A stretch of 64,000 nucleotides of DNA, taken from NCBI RefSeq assembly GCF_000620645.1, contig NZ_JIAV01000001.1, positions 163,225 to 227,224 of the forward strand, in the 5' to 3' direction. How positions within the stretch are numbered: position 1 is the first letter of the stretch; every line of letters starts with the position of its first letter. Origin of the DNA: Nocardioides sp. URHA0032 (GTDB lineage Bacteria > Actinomycetota > Actinomycetes > Propionibacteriales > Nocardioidaceae). The notes beneath the pieces were generated by a model. It was not told the DNA's origin. It ran no database searches and was given only the letters and a program-made list of their open reading frames with translations. Shown here piece after piece: positions 1 to 8,058 of this stretch. A program made the translations under genes and the position numbers.

Positions 1-729
1 CGCCTCGAGGACGCGGAGGACGGTCGTGCCGCCCACGCCGTGCAGCGGGGTGTAGACGAGACTCAGATCCCGCGGCCCGTCGACCGCGAGCCCGGCGACG
101 GTGTCGAGGTAGCGGTCCACGATCTCCTCGTCGAGGACCGTGCCGCCGCTTCCGCGCGGCACCTCCGCGACCGCGCCGACCGCCTCGATCCGGGCCGCGA
201 TCTCCGCGTCGGCCGGTGGCACGATCTGGCTGCCGTCGCCGAGGTAGACCTTGTAGCCGTTGTCCTGCGGCGGGTTGTGGCTGGCGGTCACCATCACGCC
301 GGCCGCGCAGCCGAGCTCGCGGATCGCGAAGGCGAGCAGCGGCGTGGGCAGTGGGCGGGGGAGGACGTACGCCGTGAAGCCGGCGCCGGTCATCACCTCC
401 GCGGTGTCCCGGGCGAAGACGTCGGAGTTGTGGCGGGCGTCGTACCCGATCACGACCGAGACGCGGGTGTGGCCCGTGTCGCGCAGGTAGGCGGCGAGCC
501 CGGCCGCGGCCCGGGTGACCACGACCCGGTTCATCCGGTTCGGCCCGGCCCCCAGCGCGCCCCGCAGCCCGGCGGTGCCGAACTCGAGCGGTCCCGCGAA
601 CCGGTCAGCCAGGTCGGCGTCGCCGCCGCCGGCCTCGACCTGGGCGATGACCCGCTCGAGCTCGGCGCGGGTCTGCGGGTCGGGGTCGTCGGCGGCCCAG
701 GCGCGCGCAGCCGTGAGGAGTTCGCTCAT
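1..729 (-). CDS. Phosphomannomutase/phosphoglucomutase, N-terminal part (runs off the left edge)
   Basis: Only the first 243 codons are present; the gene continues beyond position 1. The family interconverts hexose 1- and 6-phosphates in the cytoplasm. Visible motifs are FGTAGLRG at residues 49-56 and the phosphoserine loop TASHNPP at 148-153, where Ser149 would carry the phosphate; GYDARHNS at 94-101 is also typical. The early FGTAGLRG and the spacing match the longer actinobacterial PmmB-type enzyme rather than ManB. The start is the ATG at 729. It lies a few genes from purine nucleoside phosphorylase, as pmmB and deoD do in mycobacteria, suggesting a role with pentose or hexose phosphates from nucleosides, but the substrate cannot be fixed from a fragment. 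Confidence 0.9.
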   Translation of the reverse strand, partial: MSELLTAARAWAADDPDPQTRAELERVIAQVEAGGGDADLADRFAGPLEFGTAGLRGALGAGPNRMNRVVVTRAAAGLAAYLRDTGHTRVSVVIGYDARHNSDVFARDTAEVMTGAGFTAYVLPRPLPTPLLAFAIRELGCAAGVMVTASHNPPQDNGYKVYLGDGSQIVPPADAEIAARIEAVGAVAEVPRGSGGTVLDEEIVDRYLDTVAGLAVDGPRDLSLVYTPLHGVGGTTVLRVLEA

Positions 730-747
730 GGGGGGCACGATACGAGG

Positions 748-1194
748 GTGCGCGCGTCCTTCACCTTCTCCGGTACCTGGGAGATCCCTGCGCCCGTCGC
801 CGCGGTGCACGCGCTGCTCATCGATCTCGAGCGCTACCCCGACTGGTGGCCCCAGGTCGTCGCGGTGGCGTCGCTGGGCCCGAACGACGCGCGGGTGCTG
901 TGCCGCTCGGCGCTGCCGTACACGCTCGACCTGGTCCTGCACGCCGTCGACCGCTCGCCCGACCGCCTCGAGGTCGCCGTGTCCGGCGACCTCGAGGGCT
1001 CGGTGCGCTTCGTGCTGACGGCCACCCCGGGCGGCACCGGCCTCGACCTCAGCCAGGACGTCGCCGTCACCGGGCTCCTCGCGCTGGGGTCGTACGCCGC
1101 GCGGCCGCTGCTGCGCTGGAACCACCAGCGGATGATGGCCGGCTGCGTGGCCGGGCTGCGGCGTCAGCTGTCGATCGTGGACATGTCCCCGTAG
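748..1194 (+). CDS. SRPBCC-family (polyketide cyclase-like) protein
   Basis: A 148-residue protein from a GTG start 18 bp away from, and divergent to, the phosphomutase start. The pattern starts with a beta strand ([12 protein letters not shown]), then an amphipathic helix with the family-typical ERYPDWWP segment near residue 30. A run of beta strands follows, and a long C-terminal helix ends the fold, as in START/SRPBCC ligand-binding domains. No catalytic residues can be assigned. The ligand is unknown; members bind lipids or other hydrophobic molecules. Its last 31 bp overlap the 3' end of the convergent aldo/keto reductase. Confidence 0.75.
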   Translation: MRASFTFSGTWEIPAPVAAVHALLIDLERYPDWWPQVVAVASLGPNDARVLCRSALPYTLDLVLHAVDRSPDRLEVAVSGDLEGSVRFVLTATPGGTGLDLSQDVAVTGLLALGSYAARPLLRWNHQRMMAGCVAGLRRQLSIVDMSP

Positions 1195-2168
1195 CGCTCG
1201 CCGACCACGGCGTCGCGCGGGACCGCCGCCTCGAGCGCCGCCAGGTCGTCGGCGGAGAGCACGACGTCGGCGGCCGCGGCGTTCTCCTCGAGGTACTTCA
1301 CGCGCTTGGTGCCGGGGATCGGGACGACTCCCAGCCCGGCGTCGCCCTGGGAGAGGACCCAGGCGAGCGCGAGCTGACCGGGCGTGCAGCCCTTCTGCTC
1401 CGCCAGGGAGCGTACGGCGTCGACGAGCCTGAGGTTGGCGCGCAGGCCCTCGCCGTTGAGCCGGGGGAAGTACGCCGAGCGCCGCGAGTCGTCGGGGTCG
1501 AGGGAGTCCTCCGAGGTGATCGCGCCGGTGAGGATGCCGCGGCCGAGCGGGGAGTAGGGCACCAGGCCGATGCCGAGCTCGCGGATCGTGGGCAGGATCT
1601 CGTCCTCGAGGTCGCGCGTGAACAGCGAGTACTCCGTCTGCAGCGCGGTGATCGGGTGGACGGCGTGGCCGCGGCGGATCGTCTCCGGTGACGCCTCGGA
1701 GAGCCCGAGGTGGCGCACCTTGCCGGCCTCGACGAGCTCCTTCATGGCGCCGACGGTCTCCTCGATCGGCACGGTCCGGTCGACGCGGTGCTGGTAGTAG
1801 AGGTCGATGTGGTCGACGCCGAGGCGCTGGAGCGAGGCGTCGCACGCGGTCCGCACGTACTCGGGCCGGCCGTTGATGCCGACGCGGGTGCCGTCGGGAC
1901 GCCGCTCGTTGCCGAACTTGGTGGCGAGCTGGACCTCGTCGCGACGGCCCGCGATCGCCTTGCCGACGAGCTGCTCGTTCGTGAACGGCCCGTACATGTC
2001 GGCGGTGTCGAGGAAGGTGACGCCGAGGTCGAGGGCGCGGTGGATGGTCGCGACCGCCTCGCCCTCGTCGCCGCGGCCGTAGAACTCCGACATGCCCATG
2101 CAGCCGAGGCCGAGGGCGGAGACGGTGAGGGACGAGGTGGTTCCGAGAGTGCGCTGGTGAAGGGTCAT
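1164..2168 (-). CDS. Aldo/keto reductase
   Basis: A 334-residue NADPH-dependent carbonyl reductase of the AKR13/YajO-like group. The (beta/alpha)8 tetrad is visible: Asp and Tyr in [10 protein letters not shown], Lys in LATKFG and His in DLYYQHRVD. The C-terminal segment [15 protein letters not shown] binds the cofactor phosphate. An in-frame GTG lies at 2177 directly after the upstream stop, but ATG 2168 is preferred because a -10-like hexamer ends 7 nt upstream of it, implying a leaderless transcript. The upstream gene is a MerR regulator whose last codons contain the promoter of this gene, so it is probably induced by a reactive carbonyl or an electrophile; the inducer is not known. Confidence 0.92.
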   Translation of the reverse strand: MTLHQRTLGTTSSLTVSALGLGCMGMSEFYGRGDEGEAVATIHRALDLGVTFLDTADMYGPFTNEQLVGKAIAGRRDEVQLATKFGNERRPDGTRVGINGRPEYVRTACDASLQRLGVDHIDLYYQHRVDRTVPIEETVGAMKELVEAGKVRHLGLSEASPETIRRGHAVHPITALQTEYSLFTRDLEDEILPTIRELGIGLVPYSPLGRGILTGAITSEDSLDPDDSRRSAYFPRLNGEGLRANLRLVDAVRSLAEQKGCTPGQLALAWVLSQGDAGLGVVPIPGTKRVKYLEENAAAADVVLSADDLAALEAAVPRDAVVGERYGDMSTIDS

Positions 2169-2175
2169 GCCGTCC

Positions 2176-2206
2176 ACTCAAGCGGTTCGAGCGCGCTCCA
2201 GGTCAA
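2176..2206 (-). promoter_or_regulatory. MerR-type promoter of the aldo/keto reductase
   Basis: Read on the minus strand: -35 TTGACC (2201-2206), a 19-bp spacer carrying GGAGCGCGCTC, -10 TTGAGT (2176-2181), then 7 nt to ATG 2168. A 19-bp spacer with a dyad inside it is the hallmark of promoters activated by MerR proteins. The element lies inside the last codons of the MerR gene. Confidence 0.7.
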
Positions 2207-2582
2207 GGTCCCGGCTCAGGAGCTTGTCCTCGTAGATCCCGATCTTCGCGTCGATGGCGCCCAGGTGCTCCTGGACCTCGGCGAGCTGGGCGAGCACGAG
2301 CTGGCGGTGCGCGCGCAGGAGCGCCAGCCGCTCCTCCTCGTTCCCGTCGCCGGTCCGCACCAGCTCGGCGTATCGGCGGACGTCGCGGATCGGCATGCCG
2401 GTCCCGCGCAGCCGGGTCAGCAGCTCGATCCAGCGCAGGTCGGCCTCGGTGTAGCGGCGGTGCCCGGAGGAGGTGCGCCCGACGGGCCGCAGCATCAGCC
2501 CGTCGTGCTCGTAGTACCGCAGCGTGTCCGGGGTCAGGCCGGTGCGCTCGGCGGCCGCGGCGATGCTCAGTCCGGTGCTCAC
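2178..2582 (-). CDS. MerR-family transcriptional regulator
   Basis: A 134-residue regulator from GTG 2582. The N-terminal MerR helix-turn-helix and wing are clear: LSIAAAAERTGLTPDTLRYYEHDGL, then RTSSGHRRYTEADL. A long dimerisation helix with the EEERLALLRAHRQLVLAQLAEVQEHL pattern follows. The core contains no cysteine, so metal or iron-sulfur sensing as in CueR or SoxR is unlikely; a short effector domain sensing an organic or carbonyl stress is more plausible. Longer in-frame starts exist, but GTG 2582 sits 7 nt after a -10 and gives the standard MerR N-terminus. Its stop abuts the downstream aldo/keto reductase reading frame. Two near-identical operators, one before each gene, suggest it controls itself and the reductase. 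Confidence 0.9.
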   Translation of the reverse strand: MSTGLSIAAAAERTGLTPDTLRYYEHDGLMLRPVGRTSSGHRRYTEADLRWIELLTRLRGTGMPIRDVRRYAELVRTGDGNEEERLALLRAHRQLVLAQLAEVQEHLGAIDAKIGIYEDKLLSRDLDLERARTA

Positions 2583-2589
2583 GCCCCCC

Positions 2590-2620
2590 AGTGTCACTCC
2601 TGGAGCGCACTCCAGGTCAA
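2590..2620 (-). promoter_or_regulatory. MerR-type promoter of the merR gene
   Basis: Minus strand: -35 TTGACC (2615-2620), 19-bp spacer holding the perfect dyad CTGGAGTGCGCTCCAG, -10 GACACT (2590-2595), 7 nt, then GTG 2582. The architecture is the same as that before the aldo/keto reductase. The -35 overlaps the stop codon of the upstream uronate dehydrogenase gene. Confidence 0.7.
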
Positions 2621-3414
2621 GACCGGTCGAGCGCGGGGCGTTCCTGCGCGGGCGACGCGTAGTCACCACCGACGTACGCGCCGTCCGCCGTGTCGTCCGG
2701 ACCGGGCGCGATGGACGCCGCGAACTCCTCCGCGTCGTCGAGCGGCTCGTACCCCAGCGCCCGGCCGGGCTCGAGGTCCCACCAGCCGCGGGTGTTGGCC
2801 GAGATGCCGTACAGCACCGCGAAGCCCGGGGCGGGGGCGGTGAGCGCGGCGTCGACCATCCGCACGCAGTCGTCGTGCGACAGCCAGGTCGAGAGGTGGC
2901 GGACGGTCTCCGGACGCTCGAGGTAGGACCCGATCCGGCACGCCACGGCGTCGATGCCGTAGCGGTCGGCGTACAGGCTCATCACGGCCTCGGCCGCGAC
3001 CTTGCCGACGCCGTAGAACGTGTCGGGCCGGGGCCTGGTGTCGATGCCGACCAGGTCCCTGCGGGGCGTCCGGCCCACGGCGTGGTTCGAGGAGGCGTAG
3101 ACGAAGCGCCGCACGCCGTGCTCGACCATCGCGTCCAGCAGCGCGGCGGTGGTGATCACGTGGGAGGACAGCGAGTCGGGCAGGTTCGCCTCGTGGGGCC
3201 GGCCGGCCAGGTGCAGGACGCCGTCGAACGCCTCCTCGTCGAACACCGCGGCGACCGCGTCGGGGTCGGTGCAGTCGACGGTGAACCAGGGCCGGTCCTC
3301 GCCGGTGGGCTCGGGCACCCGGTCCAGGCCGACCACGGTGTGGCCACGGTCCGCGAGGCCGACCATCACGACGCGTCCGATGCTGCCGGCTGCGCCGGTG
3401 ACGAGAACCTTCAC
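2617..3414 (-). CDS. udh: NAD-dependent epimerase/dehydratase-family protein, uronate dehydrogenase-like
   Basis: A 265-residue extended short-chain dehydrogenase. The NAD-binding GxxGxxG motif is GAAGSIG at residues 7-13; the catalytic Ser is in YASSNHAVG and the Tyr-Lys pair in FYGVGKVAAE. The later segments CRIGSYLERP, LSTWLSHDDC and YGISANTRGWWD are typical of uronate dehydrogenases, which oxidise D-galacturonate or D-glucuronate to the aldarolactone. The GTG start at 3414 overlaps the stop of the heme oxygenase gene (GTGA), so the two are translationally coupled although their functions look unrelated. A uronate substrate is inferred from family motifs only. Confidence 0.8.
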   Translation of the reverse strand: MKVLVTGAAGSIGRVVMVGLADRGHTVVGLDRVPEPTGEDRPWFTVDCTDPDAVAAVFDEEAFDGVLHLAGRPHEANLPDSLSSHVITTAALLDAMVEHGVRRFVYASSNHAVGRTPRRDLVGIDTRPRPDTFYGVGKVAAEAVMSLYADRYGIDAVACRIGSYLERPETVRHLSTWLSHDDCVRMVDAALTAPAPGFAVLYGISANTRGWWDLEPGRALGYEPLDDAEEFAASIAPGPDDTADGAYVGGDYASPAQERPALDRS

Positions 3415-4040
3415 GCGGGAAGGCTAGCCGCGAGCTCGGTGAACAACGCCTGGTTGAGCCGGAACGCGACCCTCACCTCGTCCACGACCCGGGCGATCGC
3501 ACGGGACGAGAGGCCGAGTGCGTCGAGCCGGGCCCGGTAGCCGTCCTTGTAGGCCTTCGGCCGCCCGACGGCCGGGAAGTCGTAGAACGCGAGGCCTCGG
3601 CCGGCCAGCCCGAACCCGCGGTCCAGGATCCGGCCGATCGCCTGCCCGCCGGAGAGGTCGCCGAGGTAGCGCGTGTAGTGGTGCGCGGCGAGCAGGCCGC
3701 CGCTGGTGGCGGCGGCCGTCAGCCGGTCGCGGTACGCCGCGGCGGCAGGGGAGTCCACCGTGCGCGGCCCGCCCGGCAGCCAGTGGTCGAGGTCGGCGTC
3801 GATCGCCGGGAGGCGTTCCAGTCCCGGATCGAAGACCGCGGCGACCGCGGGGTCGTCGGTGTTCTCGCGCACGACCGCCTCCATCGTGGCGTAGACGGTG
3901 CGCAGCCGGAGCAGGTAGTCGGCGTAGCCCCGCTCGTCCACCCGTCCCGCGAGGAGCTCGGACATGAACGCGGCGTCCTCGGCCTGCGCGTGCTCGGTCC
4001 GGGAGCCGTCGCGCATCGCCGCTGAGAGTGAGGAGGGCAC
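3411..4040 (-). CDS. Biliverdin-producing heme oxygenase
   Basis: A 209-residue, all-helical protein of the HmuO/HO-1 type that opens heme to biliverdin, CO and free iron. The proximal heme ligand is His17 in SRTEHAQAE, and the distal-helix signature YLGDLSGGQAIGR is complete. The length matches bacterial heme oxygenases (about 210-215). GTG 4040 is chosen because a -10 (TAGCGT, 4049-4054) ends 8 nt upstream and the protein then begins just before the conserved N-terminal helix. The gene is the first of a pair with uronate dehydrogenase. No heme transporter or iron-regulator box was recognised nearby. Confidence 0.92.
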   Translation of the reverse strand: MPSSLSAAMRDGSRTEHAQAEDAAFMSELLAGRVDERGYADYLLRLRTVYATMEAVVRENTDDPAVAAVFDPGLERLPAIDADLDHWLPGGPRTVDSPAAAAYRDRLTAAATSGGLLAAHHYTRYLGDLSGGQAIGRILDRGFGLAGRGLAFYDFPAVGRPKAYKDGYRARLDALGLSSRAIARVVDEVRVAFRLNQALFTELAASLPA

Positions 4041-4094
4041 GGACCGAGACGCTATCTCGCGGGGCGCTCGGCCTCCACCCGGCACGTGGGCGCT

Positions 4095-4715
4095 TCAGAC
4101 GTCGACGGGCGGGGCGGTGGCCATGCCGGCGGCCATCGCGACCAGGTTGCGGACGAACCGCTCGGTGGGCAGCTGGGCGCGGCCGGGGCTGTCGACCTGT
4201 CGGGCCCGGTCCGCGACCGAGCGCAGGATGAACCCGGTCACCAACGCCAGCCGCTCGTTGCGCAGCGCGTCGTCGAGCGGCGGCATCCGGTCCTCGAGCA
4301 GCGCATACACGTCGTACCCGCCGGTGTGGCGGAGCGCCTCCGCCACGTCGGGGTGGACCCGGTCGTACTCCTCGACGAGCTCGCCGACGATGACCAGGTA
4401 GCGGCGGCCCGACGGGCCGGTCTCGGCGAGCTCGACCGCGGGCCGCACGATCGCCTCGAGGACGGAGCCGAGGTCGTCGTCGGGCGTCGTGCGGGCGTGC
4501 TCGAGGAGCTCGCCCTCACGCTGGGCGAGGAACGCCGCGTGCTGCTCCAGCACCGCCGCGAGCAGACCCTCGCGGGAGCCGAAGTGGTAGTGCACGGCGC
4601 CCCGGTTGCGTTGGCCCGCACGGCGGGTCACCTCGACCAGGGACGCCGCGAAGACGCCGTGCTCCGCGAACACCTCGGTGGCCGCCTCGACGAGCGCGCG
4701 ACGGGTGTCGGCCAT
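4095..4715 (-). CDS. TetR/AcrR-family transcriptional regulator
   Basis: A 206-residue regulator. The N-terminal TetR DNA-binding domain is plain: LVEAATEVFAEHGVFAASL, then VTRRAGQRNRGAVHYHFGSREGLL. The C-terminal helical domain (residues 55-206) would bind the effector and dimerise; I cannot assign a ligand. ATG 4715 shares a base with the stop of the purine nucleoside phosphorylase gene (TGATG), so the two are co-transcribed and coupled. That could mean control of nucleoside salvage, but TetR targets are usually the regulator's own promoter or a neighbour. Confidence 0.9.
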   Translation of the reverse strand: MADTRRALVEAATEVFAEHGVFAASLVEVTRRAGQRNRGAVHYHFGSREGLLAAVLEQHAAFLAQREGELLEHARTTPDDDLGSVLEAIVRPAVELAETGPSGRRYLVIVGELVEEYDRVHPDVAEALRHTGGYDVYALLEDRMPPLDDALRNERLALVTGFILRSVADRARQVDSPGRAQLPTERFVRNLVAMAAGMATAPPVDV

Positions 4716-5515
4716 CAGATCCGCGGGACGATCCGCCCGAGCAGGTCGCCCATCCGCGTGGCGGCCGCCCTGCCCGCCTCGAGGACCTCCTCGTGGTTGA
4801 GGGGCTGGTCGCTGATGCCCGCGGCGAGGTTGGTGACCAGGCTGATGCCGAGCACCTCCATGCCCGCCTCGCGGGCGGCGATCGCCTCGAGCGTGGTGCT
4901 CATGCCGACCAGGGAGCCGCCGATGATGCCGGCCATCCGGACCTCGGCCGGGGTCTCGTAGTGCGGGCCCGGGAACTGGACGTAGACGCCCTCGTCGAGG
5001 CTCGGGTCGATCTCGCGGCACAGCGTGCGGAGCCGCGGGCTGTACAGGTCGGTGAGGTCCACGAAGTTCGCGCCGACGATCGGGCTGGCGCCGGTCAGGT
5101 TGATGTGGTCGCTGATGAGCACCGGCGTGCCCGGCGTCCACGTCTGCTTGAGGCCGCCGCACCCGTTGGTGAGCACGATGGTGCGACAGCCGGCCCGGCC
5201 CGCCGTCCGGACCCCGTGGACGACGGCGGCGACGCCCCTGCCCTCGTAGTAGTGGGTGCGGCTGAGGAAGACCAGCAGCTGCCGGTCGCCGGCCCGGATC
5301 GAGCGGATCCGGCCGGAGTGGCCCGCGACCGCCGCCTTGCTGAAGCCCGGCAGGTCGGTCGTGTCGATCTCGGCCGTCGCCTCGCCCAGTGCATCGACCG
5401 CGGGCAGCCAGCCCGAGCCGAGGACCAGCGCGACGTCGTGCCGCTCCACCCCCGTGAGCTCGGCGAGCCTGTCGGCGGCCTCCTGGGCGAGTTGGTCAGG
5501 GGTCTGGTCCATCAC
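4715..5515 (-). CDS. Purine-nucleoside phosphorylase (trimeric type)
   Basis: Splits purine (deoxy)nucleosides with phosphate into base and (deoxy)ribose 1-phosphate. Family motifs run in order: phosphate loop LGSGW near residue 30, GHSGRIRSI, VLTNGCGGLK, GPHYETPAEVRM and VGMSTTLEAIAAREAGMEVLGIS, with the substrate Asn in LVTNLAAG. The 266-residue length fits the homotrimeric class. GTG 5515 lies exactly 7 nt after a -10 TAGAGT (5523-5528), so a leaderless start is likely; ATG 5512 is the next codon. It is followed by a coupled TetR gene and, further on, the phosphomutase, so ribose 1-phosphate handling may be a local theme. Confidence 0.93.
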   Translation of the reverse strand: MMDQTPDQLAQEAADRLAELTGVERHDVALVLGSGWLPAVDALGEATAEIDTTDLPGFSKAAVAGHSGRIRSIRAGDRQLLVFLSRTHYYEGRGVAAVVHGVRTAGRAGCRTIVLTNGCGGLKQTWTPGTPVLISDHINLTGASPIVGANFVDLTDLYSPRLRTLCREIDPSLDEGVYVQFPGPHYETPAEVRMAGIIGGSLVGMSTTLEAIAAREAGMEVLGISLVTNLAAGISDQPLNHEEVLEAGRAAATRMGDLLGRIVPRI

Positions 5516-5570
5516 CCTGCGGACTCTAGTGCGGACTTCCCGCGGGGGCGATTTCGTGCAGGGTAGGGGC

Positions 5571-5957
5571 ATGATCGACCACCTGGGCATCAACTGCTCC
5601 GACCTCCAGCACTCCGCGGACTTCTACGACGCCGTCCTCGGCGTCCTCGGCCACCGCCGCCTGACGGACCACGGTGTGGCGATCGGCTACGGCACGTCGC
5701 ACCCGGCGTTCTGGATCGGCCGCCAGCCGGAGGAGGGCCCCGCTTCCGGGCCGAACCGGGAGATCCATGTCGCCTTCGGCGCCGCCTCGGCCGAGGACGT
5801 CCGGGCCTTCTTCGACGCCGCCGTCGCGTTCGGCGCCGAGGTGCTGCACGAGCCGCGCCACTTCCCCGAGTACCACGACCACTACTACGGCGCCTTTGTG
5901 CGCGACCCCGACGGCAACAACGTCGAGGCGGTCTGCCACACGGTCTCGCCCGGATGA
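5571..5957 (+). CDS. VOC (glyoxalase/bleomycin resistance/dioxygenase) superfamily protein
   Basis: A 128-residue single VOC domain made of paired beta-alpha-beta-beta-beta units: IDHLGINCSDLQHSADFYDAVLG at the start and FVRDPDGNNVEAVCH at the end. Candidate metal ligands are His4, His69 in IHVAF and Glu in NNVEAVCH. Close relatives are often annotated as lactoylglutathione lyase-like proteins without known substrates. The gene diverges from purine nucleoside phosphorylase and ends against the convergent gamma-glutamylcyclotransferase-like gene. Confidence 0.85.
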   Translation: MIDHLGINCSDLQHSADFYDAVLGVLGHRRLTDHGVAIGYGTSHPAFWIGRQPEEGPASGPNREIHVAFGAASAEDVRAFFDAAVAFGAEVLHEPRHFPEYHDHYYGAFVRDPDGNNVEAVCHTVSPG

Positions 5958-5961
5958 GTCA

Positions 5962-5976
5962 CCGGCCGGGGGCCGG
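5962..5976. terminator. GC hairpin between convergent genes
   Basis: CCGGCC-GGG-GGCCGG forms a short, very stable stem between two convergent stop codons. There is no T-tract, so a terminator role is an inference from position. Confidence 0.35.
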
Positions 5977-5982
5977 CCGGCC

Positions 5983-6435
5983 CTACAGTCCCGTGGATCG
6001 GCAGGGGCGGCGTCGGAGGGCGGCGACGTAGTCGGCCGGGGCGTCGGCGGCCTCGGCGGCGTCGGCGAGGATGCCGAGGTACGACGCGCTGGGCAGGCCG
6101 CCCTCGTAGGCGTCGAGGACGTAGGTCCACACCACCATCGAACCGGTCATGGTCGCGACCCGGACGCGGGTCTTGCGGTAGAGGCCGAGGTCGGCGCCCT
6201 CCCAGCCGTCCAGGGCCGCCTCGTCCTCGCGGGTGACGTCGTACACCGCCACGAAGACCTGCTCGATCGGGTCCTCGACGATCGTCGACAGGGCGCCGTC
6301 CCAGCCGTGCTCCTCCCCGCCGAACGTGAGCCGCCAGCCCTGCAGCCACCCGGTGGTGGACATCGGGGAGTGCGGGCACCGTTCGCTCATCCGGACGGGA
6401 TCGAGGTTCGTCCCGTAGGCCGCGTAGAGCGTCAT
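5983..6435 (-). CDS. Gamma-glutamylcyclotransferase-like (AIG2/GGCT fold) protein
   Basis: A 150-residue protein. The substrate-binding loop YGTNL (residues 7-11, with the following PVRM) and the acidic LDGWEG segment (75-80), which would supply the catalytic Glu, mark the GGCT fold. GGCT enzymes release 5-oxoproline from gamma-glutamyl compounds. The bacterial substrate is not established. The gene is convergent with the VOC protein and divergent from dihydrolipoyl dehydrogenase. Confidence 0.85.
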   Translation of the reverse strand: MTLYAAYGTNLDPVRMSERCPHSPMSTTGWLQGWRLTFGGEEHGWDGALSTIVEDPIEQVFVAVYDVTREDEAALDGWEGADLGLYRKTRVRVATMTGSMVVWTYVLDAYEGGLPSASYLGILADAAEAADAPADYVAALRRRPCRSTGL

Positions 6436-6532
6436 CGGGATCCCCGCGGCGATGCGAGCGCAGCGAGCAGCGTCGAGGGGTGAAGCGTCACGCCCGAAGA
6501 CTAAACGACCGATGCGGAGTGGGCTGCCTCAC

Positions 6533-6546
6533 GTCAGTACGCTGAC
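6533..6546 (+). promoter_or_regulatory. Palindrome over the lpd promoter
   Basis: GTCAG-TACG-CTGAC is a perfect 5-bp inverted repeat. It surrounds the presumed -10 TACGCT (6538-6543), which ends 7 nt before GTG 6551, so a bound protein would block a leaderless promoter. No -35 is obvious. Confidence 0.45.
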
Positions 6547-6550
6547 TGCT

Positions 6551-7942
6551 GTGACCACGCACTTCAACGTCCTCGTCCTCGGCGCCGGCCCCGGAGGCTA
6601 CGTCGCCGCGATCCGCGCCGCCCAGCTCGGCCAGACCGTCGCGGTCGTCGAGGACAAGTACTGGGGCGGTGTCTGCCTCAACGTCGGCTGCATCCCGTCG
6701 AAGGCACTGCTCCGGAACGCCGAGATCGCGCACATCATCACGAAGGAGAGGGACACCTTCGGGATCAGCGGCGACGCGGTCATGGACTTCGAGATCACCC
6801 ACAAGCGCAGCCGGGGCGTCGCGGACGCCAGCGCCAAGGGTGTGCACTACCTGATGAAGAAGAACAAGATCCAGGAGATCGACGGCTGGGGCACGCTCAG
6901 GTCGGCCACGGAGATCGAGGTCGAGAAGGACGGTCAGAGGACCACCTACACCTTCGACAACCTGATCATCGGCACCGGTGCGAAGGTCCGGATGCTGCCG
7001 GGCATGAGCCCGAGCGAGAACGTCGTGACGTACGAGGAGCAGATCCTCGACGCCGGGCTGCCGAGGAGCATCATCATCGGCGGCTCCGGCGCGATCGGCG
7101 TCGAGTTCGCCTATGTGCTCGCCAACTTCGGTGTCGACGTGACCATCGTGGAGTTCCTCGACCGGATGGTCCCGACCGAGGACGCCGACGTGTCGAAGGA
7201 GCTGCTCAAGCAGTACAAGAAGCTCGGCGTGAAGGTCCTCCTCTCGACCAAGGTCGAGGACGTCGAGGACACCGGCAGCGGCGTCAGGGTGACGGTGAGC
7301 AAGGACGGCAACAGCGAGGTCCTCGAGGCCGACCGGATGCTGGCGGCGTTCGGCTTCGCGCCTCGCGTGGACGGCTACGGCCTCGAGAACACCGGCGTCA
7401 AGGTCTCGGACCGCGGCGCGATCGAGGTCGACGCACGCGGCCGCACGAACGTCGAGAACGTCTACGCGATCGGCGACGTGACCGGGAAGCTGATGCTGGC
7501 CCACACCGCGGAGGCGATGGGTGTCGTCGCCGCGGAGACGATCGCCGGCGCCGAGACCGTCGAGATCAACTTCGACATGATCCCGCGAGCGACGTTCTGC
7601 CAGCCGCAGATCGCCTCGTTCGGCTACTCCGAGGCCCAGGCCAAGGAGAAGGGGTACGACGTCAAGGTGGCCAGCTTCCCGTTCTCGGCCAACGGCAAGG
7701 CCCGCGGGATGGCCGAGGGCGTCGGCTTCGTGAAGATCGTCGCGGACGCGCAGTACAACGAGATCCTCGGCGCCCACATGATCGGCCCCGAGGTCACCGA
7801 GCTGCTCCCGGCGCTCACGCTGGCCCAGCAGTGGGACCTCACCGCCGACGAGGTCGCGCGGAACGTGTTCGCCCACCCGACCCTGTCGGAGGCGATGAAG
7901 GAGGCCGTCGAGGGCATCGCCGGCCACATGATCAACCTGTGA
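6551..7942 (+). CDS. lpdA: Dihydrolipoyl dehydrogenase (E3)
   Basis: A 463-residue flavoprotein that reoxidises dihydrolipoamide in 2-oxoacid dehydrogenase complexes. The FAD-binding GAGPGG is at residues 11-16, and the redox-active disulfide is complete in [13 protein letters not shown] (Cys42 and Cys47). The NAD-binding [12 protein letters not shown] lies in the middle, and the C-terminal dimer-interface [11 protein letters not shown] supplies the catalytic His-Glu pair. GTG 6551 is chosen because it gives the normal N-terminus and follows a -10 by 7 nt. The next gene is a paralogue that has lost the disulfide. No other complex subunit is nearby. Confidence 0.93.
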   Translation: MTTHFNVLVLGAGPGGYVAAIRAAQLGQTVAVVEDKYWGGVCLNVGCIPSKALLRNAEIAHIITKERDTFGISGDAVMDFEITHKRSRGVADASAKGVHYLMKKNKIQEIDGWGTLRSATEIEVEKDGQRTTYTFDNLIIGTGAKVRMLPGMSPSENVVTYEEQILDAGLPRSIIIGGSGAIGVEFAYVLANFGVDVTIVEFLDRMVPTEDADVSKELLKQYKKLGVKVLLSTKVEDVEDTGSGVRVTVSKDGNSEVLEADRMLAAFGFAPRVDGYGLENTGVKVSDRGAIEVDARGRTNVENVYAIGDVTGKLMLAHTAEAMGVVAAETIAGAETVEINFDMIPRATFCQPQIASFGYSEAQAKEKGYDVKVASFPFSANGKARGMAEGVGFVKIVADAQYNEILGAHMIGPEVTELLPALTLAQQWDLTADEVARNVFAHPTLSEAMKEAVEGIAGHMINL

Positions 7943-7989
7943 CGAGCAGCCGGGTGCGAGGAACGAGCGCGCGGCGTGGGCTCGGCCAG

Positions 7990-8045
7990 ATCGAGTAGCC
8001 GCCGCGGCTGAGGCACGAAGCCGCGGTGCGGCGTATCGAGACCTG
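7990..8045. repeat. Imperfect intergenic palindrome, REP-like
   Basis: The arms CCGCGGCT (8002-8009) and AGCCGCGG (8019-8026) form a stem. The flanks TCGAGTAGCC and GCGGCGTATCGAG extend it with mismatches. It lies between two co-directional flavoprotein genes. Elements with TATCGAGACC and CGAGTAG ends are common between genes in high-GC actinomycetes, from memory; in this window I see only one full copy. Confidence 0.45.
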
Positions 8046-8058
8046 ACGGGACGTGGGA

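Noticed and set aside
6488..7927. Long minus-strand frame opposite dihydrolipoyl dehydrogenase
   Set aside because: Shadow of a clearly conserved enzyme; composition typical of antisense frames.
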